Shown here in pieces: positions 1 through 7,035 of a stretch of 64,000 nucleotides of DNA. The DNA is from Spongiactinospora rosea (lineage in GTDB: Bacteria > Actinomycetota > Actinomycetes > Streptosporangiales > Streptosporangiaceae): NCBI RefSeq assembly GCF_003315795.1, contig NZ_QMEY01000006.1:346149-410148 (forward strand), in the 5' to 3' direction. The notes under the pieces are model-generated. The model made no database searches. It worked only from the letters and a program-made list of their open reading frames with translations, and was not told the DNA's origin. A program made the translations under genes and the position numbers. Numbering within the stretch: the first letter of the stretch is position 1; every line of letters starts with the position of its first letter.

Positions 1-1
1 C

Positions 2-283
2 GCGCTGTACGACGAGCGTCCGGTGGTCGCCGTGCACGGCTCGCCCAAGCCGCCCCCGACGCGGATCTCCCTGACCCTTTCGGCGATCAAGGCGGCCAGG
101 GAGGTCTGGGTGATCGCGGCGGGCGAGTCGAAGGCGAAGGCAGCCCGCCTGGCGCTGTCCGGGGCCGGGCCCATGCAGGTCCCGGCCGCGGGGGCGCGCG
201 GCGGGCGCACGCTGTTCCTGCTGGACCGCGCCGCCGCCGCCAAGATCCCGCCGGACCTGGGCCGGTTCGCCGTCGTCGCCTGA
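2..283 (+). CDS. pgl: 6-phosphogluconolactonase, C-terminal part (5' end outside window)
   Basis: This is the last 93 or so codons of the enzyme that hydrolyses 6-phosphogluconolactone to 6-phosphogluconate in the oxidative pentose phosphate pathway. The frame is open from base 2. The segment SPKPPPTRISLTL is the conserved substrate-binding region of the family, and the tail with the alternating strand/helix pattern ends at the usual distance from it. The family is normally about 250 residues, so roughly two thirds lie upstream of the window. In streptomycetes this gene closes a zwf-opcA-pgl cluster and glycolytic genes follow shortly; here those are displaced by about 15 kb. Confidence 0.9.
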   Translation, partial: ALYDERPVVAVHGSPKPPPTRISLTLSAIKAAREVWVIAAGESKAKAARLALSGAGPMQVPAAGARGGRTLFLLDRAAAAKIPPDLGRFAVVA

Positions 284-284
284 G

Positions 285-300
285 GCCCGCCGTGGCGGGC
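285..300. terminator. Hairpin between convergent pgl and adenosine deaminase genes
   Basis: A 6-bp GC stem (GCCCGC / GCGGGC) with a 4-base loop fills the 18-base gap between two convergent genes. There is no T-run, as is usual for actinobacterial terminators. A bidirectional role is inferred from position. Confidence 0.5.
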
Positions 301-301
301 G

Positions 302-1333
302 TCAGGCCGGGGTCGCGGCCAGGGCGTCGATCTCGGCGTGGATCGCCCGCTTGCCCGCCTCGTCCAGGAACGACGCGTTCACCGCGTTGCGGGCGAGGGC
401 GGCCAGCTCGGCCTCACCGAGGCCGAAGACCTCCGCGGCCACGTGATACTCCCGGCTCAGCGTGGTGCCGAACATCGGCGGGTCGTCGCTGTTCAGCGTG
501 ACGTACAGGCCCTCGCCGAGCAGCGTGGGCAGCGGGTGGGCGGCGATGTCGGCGACCTGGCCGGTGCAGACGTTGGAGGTCGGGCAGACCTCCAGCGGGA
601 GCTGCGTCTCGCGCAGGTGCGCCACCAGCCTGGGATCGGCCAGGCAATTGATCCCGTGGCCGACGCGCTCGGCGGCCAGCCCTTCGATGATCTCCCAGAT
701 GGTCTCCGGGCCGCTCATCTCGCCGCCGTGCGGCAGGCTGTGCAGTCCGGCGGCGCGGGCCGCGCGGAAGGCGTCGCGGAAGGCGTCCCGGTGCGGTGGG
801 CGGCTCTGCTCGATCCCGGCCAGGCCGAGCCCGATGAGGGCGGCGGGCGGGTGGTCCAGCGCGTGGTCGAGGGTGATCTTGACGGCCTCCTCGGCGTACT
901 CGCCGGGGATGTCGAAGATGTAGGCCACGCTCACGCCGTGCTCGTCGGCGGCGGTGCGGGCGGCGATGTCCAGCGCCTCGGTCACCGCGGCGGCGGGCAT
1001 GCCCAGGATGTGGTGCGCGTACGGCGTGACCTGCAACTCCACGTGCCGGCCGCGCTGCGCGGCGAGGTCCCTGGCCAGGCCGGTCACCAGGGTGGCGACG
1101 TCTTCGGGCTCCCGGACCAGCGCGTTGACGGCCATGTAGATCTCGGCGAAGTGCGGGAAGTCGCGGAAGGTGTAGAACGCGCGGAGTTCTTCCTCGTTGG
1201 TGGGGACGCCGCCGCCCGGGTGGCGGCGGGAGAGTTCGAGCACGGTGGGCACCGAGGCCGAGCCCACGAGGTGTACGTGGAGCTCGACCTTCGGCAGTGC
1301 GTCGATGAATTCTGCGGTGGTTCGTACGTCCAT
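302..1333 (-). CDS. Adenosine deaminase family protein
   Basis: A 343-residue zinc-dependent deaminase of the adenosine/AMP deaminase superfamily. Visible signatures are LHVHLVGS (metal ligands H19 and H21), PHGGEMSG with the catalytic Glu, ERVGHG, LEVCPTSN and the tandem-Asp motif LNSDDP near the C-terminus. The usual HAGE motif reads HGGE here. The likely reaction is adenosine to inosine, but related proteins deaminate 6-aminodeoxyfutalosine in menaquinone synthesis and I cannot separate the two by eye. The frame stays open upstream to 1396. I prefer the ATG at 1333 because it gives the family N-terminus and has GGGTCGGG just upstream. The gene converges with pgl. Confidence 0.88.
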   Translation of the reverse strand: MDVRTTAEFIDALPKVELHVHLVGSASVPTVLELSRRHPGGGVPTNEEELRAFYTFRDFPHFAEIYMAVNALVREPEDVATLVTGLARDLAAQRGRHVELQVTPYAHHILGMPAAAVTEALDIAARTAADEHGVSVAYIFDIPGEYAEEAVKITLDHALDHPPAALIGLGLAGIEQSRPPHRDAFRDAFRAARAAGLHSLPHGGEMSGPETIWEIIEGLAAERVGHGINCLADPRLVAHLRETQLPLEVCPTSNVCTGQVADIAAHPLPTLLGEGLYVTLNSDDPPMFGTTLSREYHVAAEVFGLGEAELAALARNAVNASFLDEAGKRAIHAEIDALAATPA

Positions 1334-1400
1334 TTGCCCGACCCTATGCAGCCTTATCCCTACAAAGCGAGACATAGAGCCGGTATCTAACATCAAACTG

Positions 1401-1832
1401 TCAGAATTTCCAGCGGTACAGCTTGGTGCCCCTGGTGTAGTAGAGGTCGCCGTCCGCGCCCTCGATGAGGTGGGACACGCCGCCGCCGGTCAGCCGCTCG
1501 CCCTTCAGCGAGCGCAGGTTCAGCCGCCACAGCGAGCCCGCCATCGAGGCGTACGCAAGCCGGTCGTCGCGCAGCACCAGCCCGCGCTCCTGGCCGTACA
1601 TCGAGGACTGCACCGGGAAGATCCGCCTGGACTTCACGACCTTGCCCGGGCGTGCGTCGTAGGCGAACAGCGTGCCGTCGGCCAGGCCCCAGACCCGGCC
1701 GCGGGCGTCCACGGTCAGCGCGTTCACCGAGTCCGCGCCGGGCACCGGGACCACGGACCGCACGACCCGCCTGGTCTTGGTGTCGAACACGAACAGCCGG
1801 GCCTCGGTGGCGGTGGGCTCGATCCCGCACCT
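1401..1832 (-). pseudogene. Beta-propeller (SMP-30/PQQ-like) protein, C-terminal fragment
   Basis: About 140 codons of the end of a beta-propeller protein. Blade-like repeats are visible, for example ARLFVFDTKTRRVV, GRVWGLADGTLFAYD, GSLWRLNL and GDLYYTRGTKLYRWKF, ending in a normal stop at 1401. Upstream of about codon GIEPTATEA the protein-like character stops abruptly and the frame continues as antisense of an epimerase fragment on the other strand. The N-terminal blades, start codon and promoter are missing. Propellers of this type are often lactonases or extracellular sugar-binding proteins; the specific role is not recognisable. I read it as the left side of a deletion scar at about 1826-1834. 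Confidence 0.7.
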
Positions 1833-2520
1833 CATGGCCCGGCACGAGCTGACCGTGCTCGACCCCGCCGAACCAGCGGGCCTGGCGGGGGTGACCCATG
1901 TGCGCGCGGACGTGACCGCGCCCGGCGCGCTGGACGCCGTCGCCGGGATGGACGCCGTGGTCCACCTGGCGGCGGTCGTCCCGCGGGACGACGCGGCCCC
2001 GGGTGTCCGCGGCGTTCGCGGTGAACGTCGGCTCCGTCCACGCCGCCCTGGCGGCGGCACGCCGCCATGGGTGCCGCGGTTCGTGCACGTCAGCACGATG
2101 GCGGTGTACTCCGGCTACGGCGTACGTCCGGTGGACGTGACCCGCCCACCGGACGCGCACGAGCCGTACGGCCTGTCCAAGCGGCTGGCCGAGGAGGTCT
2201 GCCGCACCCTCGCGGCAGGCGGCGGCATCACCGCGCTGTCCCTGCGGCTGGCCTACCCCACGCCGGACGCCGACTGGCCCCTGTGGCGCCCCCCGGCCGG
2301 CCGGCCGCCCCAGCGCCTCACCCTGGCCGACGGCTCCCCCATCGCCGCCCTGTCCGCCGCCGACACGGCGGCGGCCCTGGAGGCGGCCCTGCACTACGAG
2401 GGCCCCTGGCGCGCCTTCGCCATCACCGCCGCCCCGGCCACGGTGACCGCCGACGACACCCCTGCCACCCTCGGCTGGCGCCCGTCCGGAACGACCCGTC
2501 AGGGCGCCGGCACCGCGTAG
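1829..2520 (+). pseudogene. NAD-dependent epimerase/dehydratase, N-truncated and doubly frameshifted
   Basis: Extended-SDR sequence begins at about 1829 with HLMARHELTVLD, so the N-terminal GxxGxxG cofactor motif is absent. DAVVHLAAVVPRDD follows in frame. The stretch AFAVNVGSVHAALAAARRHG is then in the +1 frame, entered by one extra base near 2005 and left by one missing base near 2071. After that VPRFVHVSTMAVYSG and the catalytic YGLSK (Tyr and Lys) are back in the first frame to the stop at 2520. Two compensating frameshifts plus loss of the Rossmann motif make function very unlikely. It lies 5' end to 5' end with the propeller fragment, so one deletion probably removed both starts and a shared divergent promoter. 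Confidence 0.8.
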
Positions 2521-2532
2521 GTCAGCGCCTGA

Positions 2533-4110
2533 TCATTCGCCGCGGATCGCCGGTTCCCTGGCCCAGAAGGCGCATTGGTGGGCGGCGGCAACGTCGGCCG
2601 GTCCCGTTGGCGCGGGTGGGGCCGCCAGGGATTGTGTGCTGGGGCGGGCCGGATGGAAGGCCGGCCAGTGGGGCAGGCCGGGCGCGTTGGGATCGCCGGT
2701 GCGGGCGAACGTCGTCCAGTATTCGATCATGGTGGTGGACAGCCGCCGCGCGCGGGCGCCGAGGCCGGGGGCGGGGAAGAGGTAGGCCAGTTCCGCGCCG
2801 TGGGCGGCTCCGAGCGGGAAGTCCGAGTTCGGGATCTCGGTCAGCACGTCCTCACCGGCGAACTCGAACGCGTACGTGCGCACCCGCCGGGCCATGCTCC
2901 GGTTCCGCTCGTACGCCGGGCAGGCGAACACGACGTCGGTGGTCACCGCCGCCCAGGCCAGCCCCGGGGAGGCGTACCGGCCGGCGGGGTAACGGCGGGC
3001 GACGCGGCCCGCCCGCTCGCCGAACGCGCGTCGCAGCAGCTCCGCGTAGGTCCGGGCGGTGATCGGCGTGCCGGGCAGTTCGTAGAAGAGGGCGACCATG
3101 TACCGCATCTCGTCGCGGGTGGCGCCGGAGATGACCGGGACGCGGTGGAACGCCCCGCTGGCCAGGGCGCGTTCGGGGTCTCGCGGAAGCACCGAGCTGC
3201 CGAACGCCGGGGTGATGAACCGGTCGTGCAGCGGCAGCAGGCGCTCGGCGGGCACCCGGCGCAGGCAGGCCAGGGCGGTCGCCGGGTCGGCGCAGCCGAG
3301 CCCGGCGGCGAGGCGGGCCCCGTCGGCCTGCCGGTCGGCGACGGACGGCCACTGGCGGAAGGCGGTCACGCCGGGGAACATGGCACCGGCCGGTACCGTG
3401 CCGGTACAGGGGGCGCTCTGCATGATCGCGCGCTGGAAGAGCCCGGCCGCCCCCGGTGACGCAAGGTGGGCGCAGACGCTCTTGCCCCCGGCGGACTCCC
3501 CGAACAAGGTGACGTTGCCGGGATCGCCGCCGAACGCGGCGGCGTTGCGGCGTACCCAGCGCAGGGCCGCCTGCTGGTCCTCCAGGGCGAACCCTCCGGA
3601 ACCGGCCAGGCCCGGGTGGGCGAACAGCCCGAAGACGCCCAGCCGGTAGTTGACGGTGACGACGATGACGTCCCCGGTCGTGGCCAGGCGGCGGGCGGCG
3701 AAGTCGCTGCCGGCGCCCTCGACGAACCCTCCGCCGTGCAGCCACACCATCACCGGCCTGCGCCCGCGGGAGCCGCCGGGGACGGTGACATCGAGGTAGA
3801 GGCAGTCCTCCGACGCGCCGCCCGGCCGCCCCGGGGGCGCGGGCTGGGCGCAGCGCGGGCCGGGCTCGGCGGCGTCGCGGACACCGGCCCACGGCCGGGC
3901 GGGCGCGGGCGAACGCCAGCGCCGGTCACCGACGGGGGCGGCGGCGTAGGGGATGCCGTGGAACACGCGGTGGCCGCCCGCCTCGACGCCTTTCACCCAG
4001 CCCAGATCCGTGCGGACCAGCGCGTCCTGGTGGACGGCCGCCACGGCGGGCGCGGCCGGGAACAGCTGCGCGACGCAGACGGCCAGCGCCGCCCAATATC
4101 GCCCCCTCAC
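2533..4110 (-). CDS. Type-B carboxylesterase, secreted
   Basis: A 525-residue alpha/beta-hydrolase of the type-B carboxylesterase (cholinesterase-like) family, hydrolysing carboxylic esters. It starts with a Sec-type signal (Arg-rich n-region, hydrophobic WAALAVCVAQLF, Ala-rich cleavage region APAVAA), so it is probably exported. Family signatures are SEDCLYLDV, the oxyanion loop WLHGGGFVEG, the nucleophile elbow FGESAGG, and a late His in AAHGAEL. The GTG start at 4110 overlaps the TGA of the small membrane protein upstream (GTGA), which suggests translational coupling. The open frame continues upstream to 4311, but only this start gives a signal peptide. Natural substrate unknown. Confidence 0.88.
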   Translation of the reverse strand: MRGRYWAALAVCVAQLFPAAPAVAAVHQDALVRTDLGWVKGVEAGGHRVFHGIPYAAAPVGDRRWRSPAPARPWAGVRDAAEPGPRCAQPAPPGRPGGASEDCLYLDVTVPGGSRGRRPVMVWLHGGGFVEGAGSDFAARRLATTGDVIVVTVNYRLGVFGLFAHPGLAGSGGFALEDQQAALRWVRRNAAAFGGDPGNVTLFGESAGGKSVCAHLASPGAAGLFQRAIMQSAPCTGTVPAGAMFPGVTAFRQWPSVADRQADGARLAAGLGCADPATALACLRRVPAERLLPLHDRFITPAFGSSVLPRDPERALASGAFHRVPVISGATRDEMRYMVALFYELPGTPITARTYAELLRRAFGERAGRVARRYPAGRYASPGLAWAAVTTDVVFACPAYERNRSMARRVRTYAFEFAGEDVLTEIPNSDFPLGAAHGAELAYLFPAPGLGARARRLSTTMIEYWTTFARTGDPNAPGLPHWPAFHPARPSTQSLAAPPAPTGPADVAAAHQCAFWAREPAIRGE

Positions 4111-4301
4111 GCCCGGTGACCCTGCAGCCGAGCCGCCACGGCCACGACGAGCCCCAGCAGCCCCACGGCCACGCCCGCCCACGGCGGCAGGTCGGCGGCG
4201 CGGCCGGCCACCGCCAGCAGCCCCCAGTCGGTCCCCCAGAGCCATCTGGTCAGGGCGTTGCCGAAGCCCTGGATCATCAGCAGCACACCTACGATCATCA
4301 T
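4107..4301 (-). CDS. Small membrane protein upstream of carboxylesterase
   Basis: A 64-residue protein with two hydrophobic segments (about residues 1-12 and 40-57) separated by a Trp-rich loop (TRWLWGTDWG) and a basic C-terminus. The ATG at 4301 is preceded by GGAGG at a spacing of about 10. An in-frame start at 4358 lacks this. The stop overlaps the start of the esterase (GTGA), so the two are probably an operon divergent from the TetR gene. I do not recognise a family. A membrane partner or export-associated role is only a guess from context. Confidence 0.65.
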   Translation of the reverse strand: MMIVGVLLMIQGFGNALTRWLWGTDWGLLAVAGRAADLPPWAGVAVGLLGLVVAVAARLQGHRA

Positions 4302-4347
4302 GACGTCGCATCCTCCGGTCACCCAGAAAATCAATACACTCGTACGG

Positions 4348-4395
4348 TAATATCGCATCTAAGCACAGTAGAGCAAGTCAGTTGTACCGATATAT
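4348..4395. promoter_or_regulatory. AT-rich inverted repeat in the esterase/tetR divergent region (possible TetR operator)
   Basis: The 105-base gap between the divergent genes is strikingly AT-rich for this genome. TAATATCG at 4348-4355 faces CGATATAT at 4388-4395, matching in 7 of 8 positions as an inverted repeat. Both are also preceded by GTAC. Divergent TetR repressors normally bind such spacers, so this is a plausible operator pair. Assignment is inference. Confidence 0.4.
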
Positions 4396-4406
4396 TGGAG
4401 TTCGTC

Positions 4407-5027
4407 GTGGGCAAGGGCAGTCGTACGCGAGGGCTGGGCGCCCGGCACGAGGAGCGGCGGCGGCAGATCGCGGAGGCGCTGCTGGCGATCATCGACCGGC
4501 ACGGGCTCGACGCGGTGAGCCTGCGTGACGTGGCGGCCGAGGCGGAGGTCTCGCTGGGCGCCGTCCAGCACTATTTCCGCAGCAAGGACGAGATGCTGCT
4601 GTTCGCCCTCGACTACATCAGCGAGCGCGGGACCGAGCGGATCCAGCGCAACCTCGGCCAGGGCGAGCGCCCGCCGCGCGCCATAGTGCGCGACATCCTG
4701 GCCGAACTGGTGCCCGCCGACGACCAGCGGCGCGCCGAACTGCGCATCGCGACCGCGTTCACCGCCCGCTCGCTGGTGAGCCCGAACCTGGCCGACCACC
4801 TGCGCACGGGCTACGCCGCCCTGCACGACGTGCTGGCCCTGCTCATCCGGCACGCCCAGGACGCCGGCGAGATGCCCGCGGCCCTGGACCCCGAACGGAC
4901 GGCGGCGACGCTGTTCGCGCTGGCCGAGGGCCTGGGCACGCATGTGCTCATCGGGCACCGCGACCCGCAGGGGGCGCTGGCCATCCTGGACGAGCACCTC
5001 GACCGGCTCGCCGCCACCGCCCGATGA
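4407..5027 (+). CDS. TetR family transcriptional regulator (BetI-like)
   Basis: A 206-residue TetR repressor. The N-terminal helix-turn-helix covers about residues 12-58 (IAEALLAIIDRHG, VSLRDVAAEAEVS, LGAVQHYFRSKDEML); the rest is the all-helical ligand-binding and dimerisation domain. GTG at 4407 has GGAG six bases upstream; the frame is open far further 5' but that stretch lies inside the divergent promoter and esterase region. By position it should control itself and the esterase/small membrane protein pair. The inducer is unknown. Confidence 0.88.
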   Translation: MGKGSRTRGLGARHEERRRQIAEALLAIIDRHGLDAVSLRDVAAEAEVSLGAVQHYFRSKDEMLLFALDYISERGTERIQRNLGQGERPPRAIVRDILAELVPADDQRRAELRIATAFTARSLVSPNLADHLRTGYAALHDVLALLIRHAQDAGEMPAALDPERTAATLFALAEGLGTHVLIGHRDPQGALAILDEHLDRLAATAR

Positions 5028-5116
5028 GCTCCACCGGCTTGCCGGAGCGGCCGATACTCATTAGGGTCGGGACCGATATTAGGCGGCGGGAAGGGACGGG
5101 ATGGCGGCTTTCGACG

Positions 5117-5664
5117 CCACAGGAAGACGAACACACCGAGGGTGGCCAGGATCGGCTTGGCCGGCGGCAGCACGATCCGCACGTACATCCGCCACTCGGA
5201 GGTCCCGTCCACCTTCGCCGCGTCGAACAGCTCGTCGGGCAGGTCCCTGATGAACTGCCGCATCAGGAACACCGCCTGCGAGTTGGCCGGCGTGGGGACG
5301 ATCATCCCCAGTAGGTGTCCACTCCGCCGAAGTCGGAGACCAGGCTCGATCGTGCCCTGCTGGGCGTACTGCGGGATCTGGTCGGGGCCGAGGAGCACCA
5401 GATCGAAGCCCTTCTTGGAGGCGAGCGCCGTGGTCGCCTTCTCCTGGCGGCCCTCCCAGGGCTGCAGGTCGATCTTGACGTCGATGGCCGGGTCGGCCGC
5501 CTCGAAGTCCTTTTCCACCTTGTCCCAGAAGGTCTTGCTCTTCGCCTGATCTTCGATGACGGGGTACATCCACAGCGTCACGGTGGACTTGCCCGAACCG
5601 GATCCGCACCCGGCCGGCGCGACTCCGAGGCGGCCGCGAGGCCGGCCGCAACCAGCCTCCTCAT
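5117..5664 (-). pseudogene. Sugar ABC transporter remnant: binding-protein N-terminus joined to MalG-type permease C-terminus
   Basis: The ATG at 5664 has a good ribosome site (AAGGAAGG) and begins a lipoprotein signal (MRRLVAAGLAAA). One missing base near 5629 puts the lipobox (GVAPAGCGSGSG) and mature part (STVTLWMYPVIEDQ, then FDLVLLGPDQIPQYAQQGT) in another frame. Near 5345 the sequence changes to the end of a MalG-type carbohydrate permease: SDFGGVDTYWG, then after one missing base near 5307 MIVPTPANSQAVFLMRQF and an EAA loop-like DELFDAAKVDGTSEWRM. It stops matching after VFVFLW at about 5117. Most of the binding protein, the first permease and half of the second have been deleted. Non-functional. 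Confidence 0.85.
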
Positions 5665-5691
5665 CGGAGCCTTCCTTTCTACGGTTAATAC

Positions 5692-5703
5692 CGGTCCTGA
5701 CCG
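5692..5703. promoter_or_regulatory. Palindrome CGGTC-N2-GACCG upstream of ABC transporter remnant
   Basis: A perfect 5+5 inverted repeat, CGGTCCTGACCG, lies 28 bases before the start of the transporter remnant. An overlapping partial copy (CGGT-N4-ACCG) sits at 5682-5693. The same palindrome recurs at 6999-7010 between the aminotransferase and the regulator, which marks it as a probable operator of that regulator. Confidence 0.6.
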
Positions 5704-5788
5704 AAACCCAGTGTGGGGGGAGATGACAGGTCAATGCCCGAGACATGACCGTGACTCCGCGTCACCCGGGAGCGGGATCCGATATCGG

Positions 5789-6953
5789 TCACGTTATCGG
5801 CCCGGGGATCGGCCCGGACAAATCACGCAAAGCCTCGCATAGCGCCTCCGCGATGGCGGCGGCGTGCTCGTCCGTGTAGTTCTCGTTCCAGTCCACGACC
5901 AGCAAGGTCTCGGCCACAGGACACCTGGCGGGCTCTGTGACGGTCGCCGGGAGGGGGAAACACGACGTCCCGTACACCGGGCCGCGCCACACCGGCGCGC
6001 GGTGCAGCGGCTCGTCCAGATATCCGGCCCGGGCCGGGATTCCGGCCGCGCGCAGCCGTGCGGCGACCTCGCCCGCCCCTCCGCCGGGCAGGACGATCGG
6101 GAACAGCCACCATGCGTGGCCCTCGGTCCGCGGCAGGCGCAGCAGCCCTGCCTCGGACGGCCCGCGCAGCGCCAGCGGCCGGCAGTTCCGCGGTACGGTG
6201 GCGGGCCGCGACCACTCCGGGCAGCTTGGCCAGTTGCGCGCGGGCGACCGCGGCCGAAAGCTCGGTCATCCGGTAGTTGAGCCCGAAGTTCGCGTGCGGG
6301 CGGCCCGCCGCGCGGTCCCAGCCCTTGTCGGAGAACAGCCGCATCCGCCGGGCGAGCCCGTCGTCGTCGGTGATCACCAGCCCGCCGTCCCCGCAGGTGA
6401 TGTGCTTCCACTGCTGCAGGCTGAAGCAGCCCACCTGGCCGGTCCTGCCCACCAGGGCTCCGTCCGGCGATTCGGCCGGCCACGCCTGGGCGCAGTCCTC
6501 GATCAGGGTCAGCCCGTGCTCGTCGGCCAGCGCTCGCAGCTCCCCCATCCGGGCCGGGGCGCCGAACAGGTGGACCGCCATGACGGCCCGGGCACGGGGG
6601 CCGATCAGGGCGGCGACGGCGGCGGGATCGAGATTGCCGTCGGCGGGATCGACGTCGGCGAAGACAGGAACCGCGTTCTGCGCCAAGATGGGGGCCACGG
6701 TCCCGAAGTCCGTGATCGGTGTCGTGATGATCTCGTCTCCGGGGTCCGGTGCGGCGGCCACCACCGACAGGTGGAGCGCGGCGGTGCCGGAGCTGCAGGC
6801 GATCGCGTGGCGGGAGCCGTACATCTCCCGCATTTCGCGTTCGATCTCCCGCGCCCCGGTGCCCCAGACCGAGTTCAGCATGCCGGAACGGATCACCCGC
6901 TCGGCCGCGGCCACCTCCTCGTCACCGAGGCTCCGCCTGTCGGGTTCGGTCAT
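5789..6953 (-). pseudogene. DegT/DnrJ/EryC1/StrS-family aminotransferase, single frameshift
   Basis: A PLP-dependent sugar or cyclitol aminotransferase of the DegT/StrS family, about 390 residues if repaired. The first 260 or so codons are normal: CSSGTAALHLS (phosphate-binding), IEDCAQA (D153) and FSLQQWKHITCGDGG with the Schiff-base lysine K183. Near 6183, after RHRTAEL, the frame is lost. The expected C-terminal region (LRLPRTEGHAWWLFPIVLP, AGIPARAGYLDEPLHR, VWRGPVYGTSCFPLPA, LLVVDWNENYTDE) continues in another frame to a stop at 5789. The catalytic lysine is retained but the C-terminal domain is not made in frame. The start could instead be a GTG at 6986. It is divergent from the intact regulator. 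Confidence 0.85.
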
Positions 6954-6998
6954 GGTCGGGAACTTCAGGGCCAACGGGTACCTCACAAGATAGAATTG

Positions 6999-7010
6999 CG
7001 GTCTTGACCG
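6999..7010. promoter_or_regulatory. Palindrome CGGTC-N2-GACCG between aminotransferase and regulator
   Basis: CGGTCTTGACCG, extended by ATT on the left and AAT on the right (ATT-N-CGGTC-TT-GACCG-N-AAT), forms a nearly perfect 20-bp palindrome. It lies in the divergent spacer, 26 bases before the regulator GTG. It matches the palindrome at 5692-5703 in all ten arm positions. An autoregulatory operator is the natural reading. Confidence 0.65.
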
Positions 7011-7035
7011 TAATAATGAGCCCTGGGAGGCGCGG

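Noticed and set aside
338..1390. 350-residue open frame on the plus strand opposite the adenosine deaminase
   Set aside because: Composition is Gly/Arg/Val-rich with no family features; it is a shadow of the real minus-strand gene, as are many long antisense frames in this window.
4811..5746. 311-residue frame as one intact fused protein
   Set aside because: It joins parts of two different transporter proteins and then runs into antisense of the TetR gene; it is a remnant, not a real fusion.
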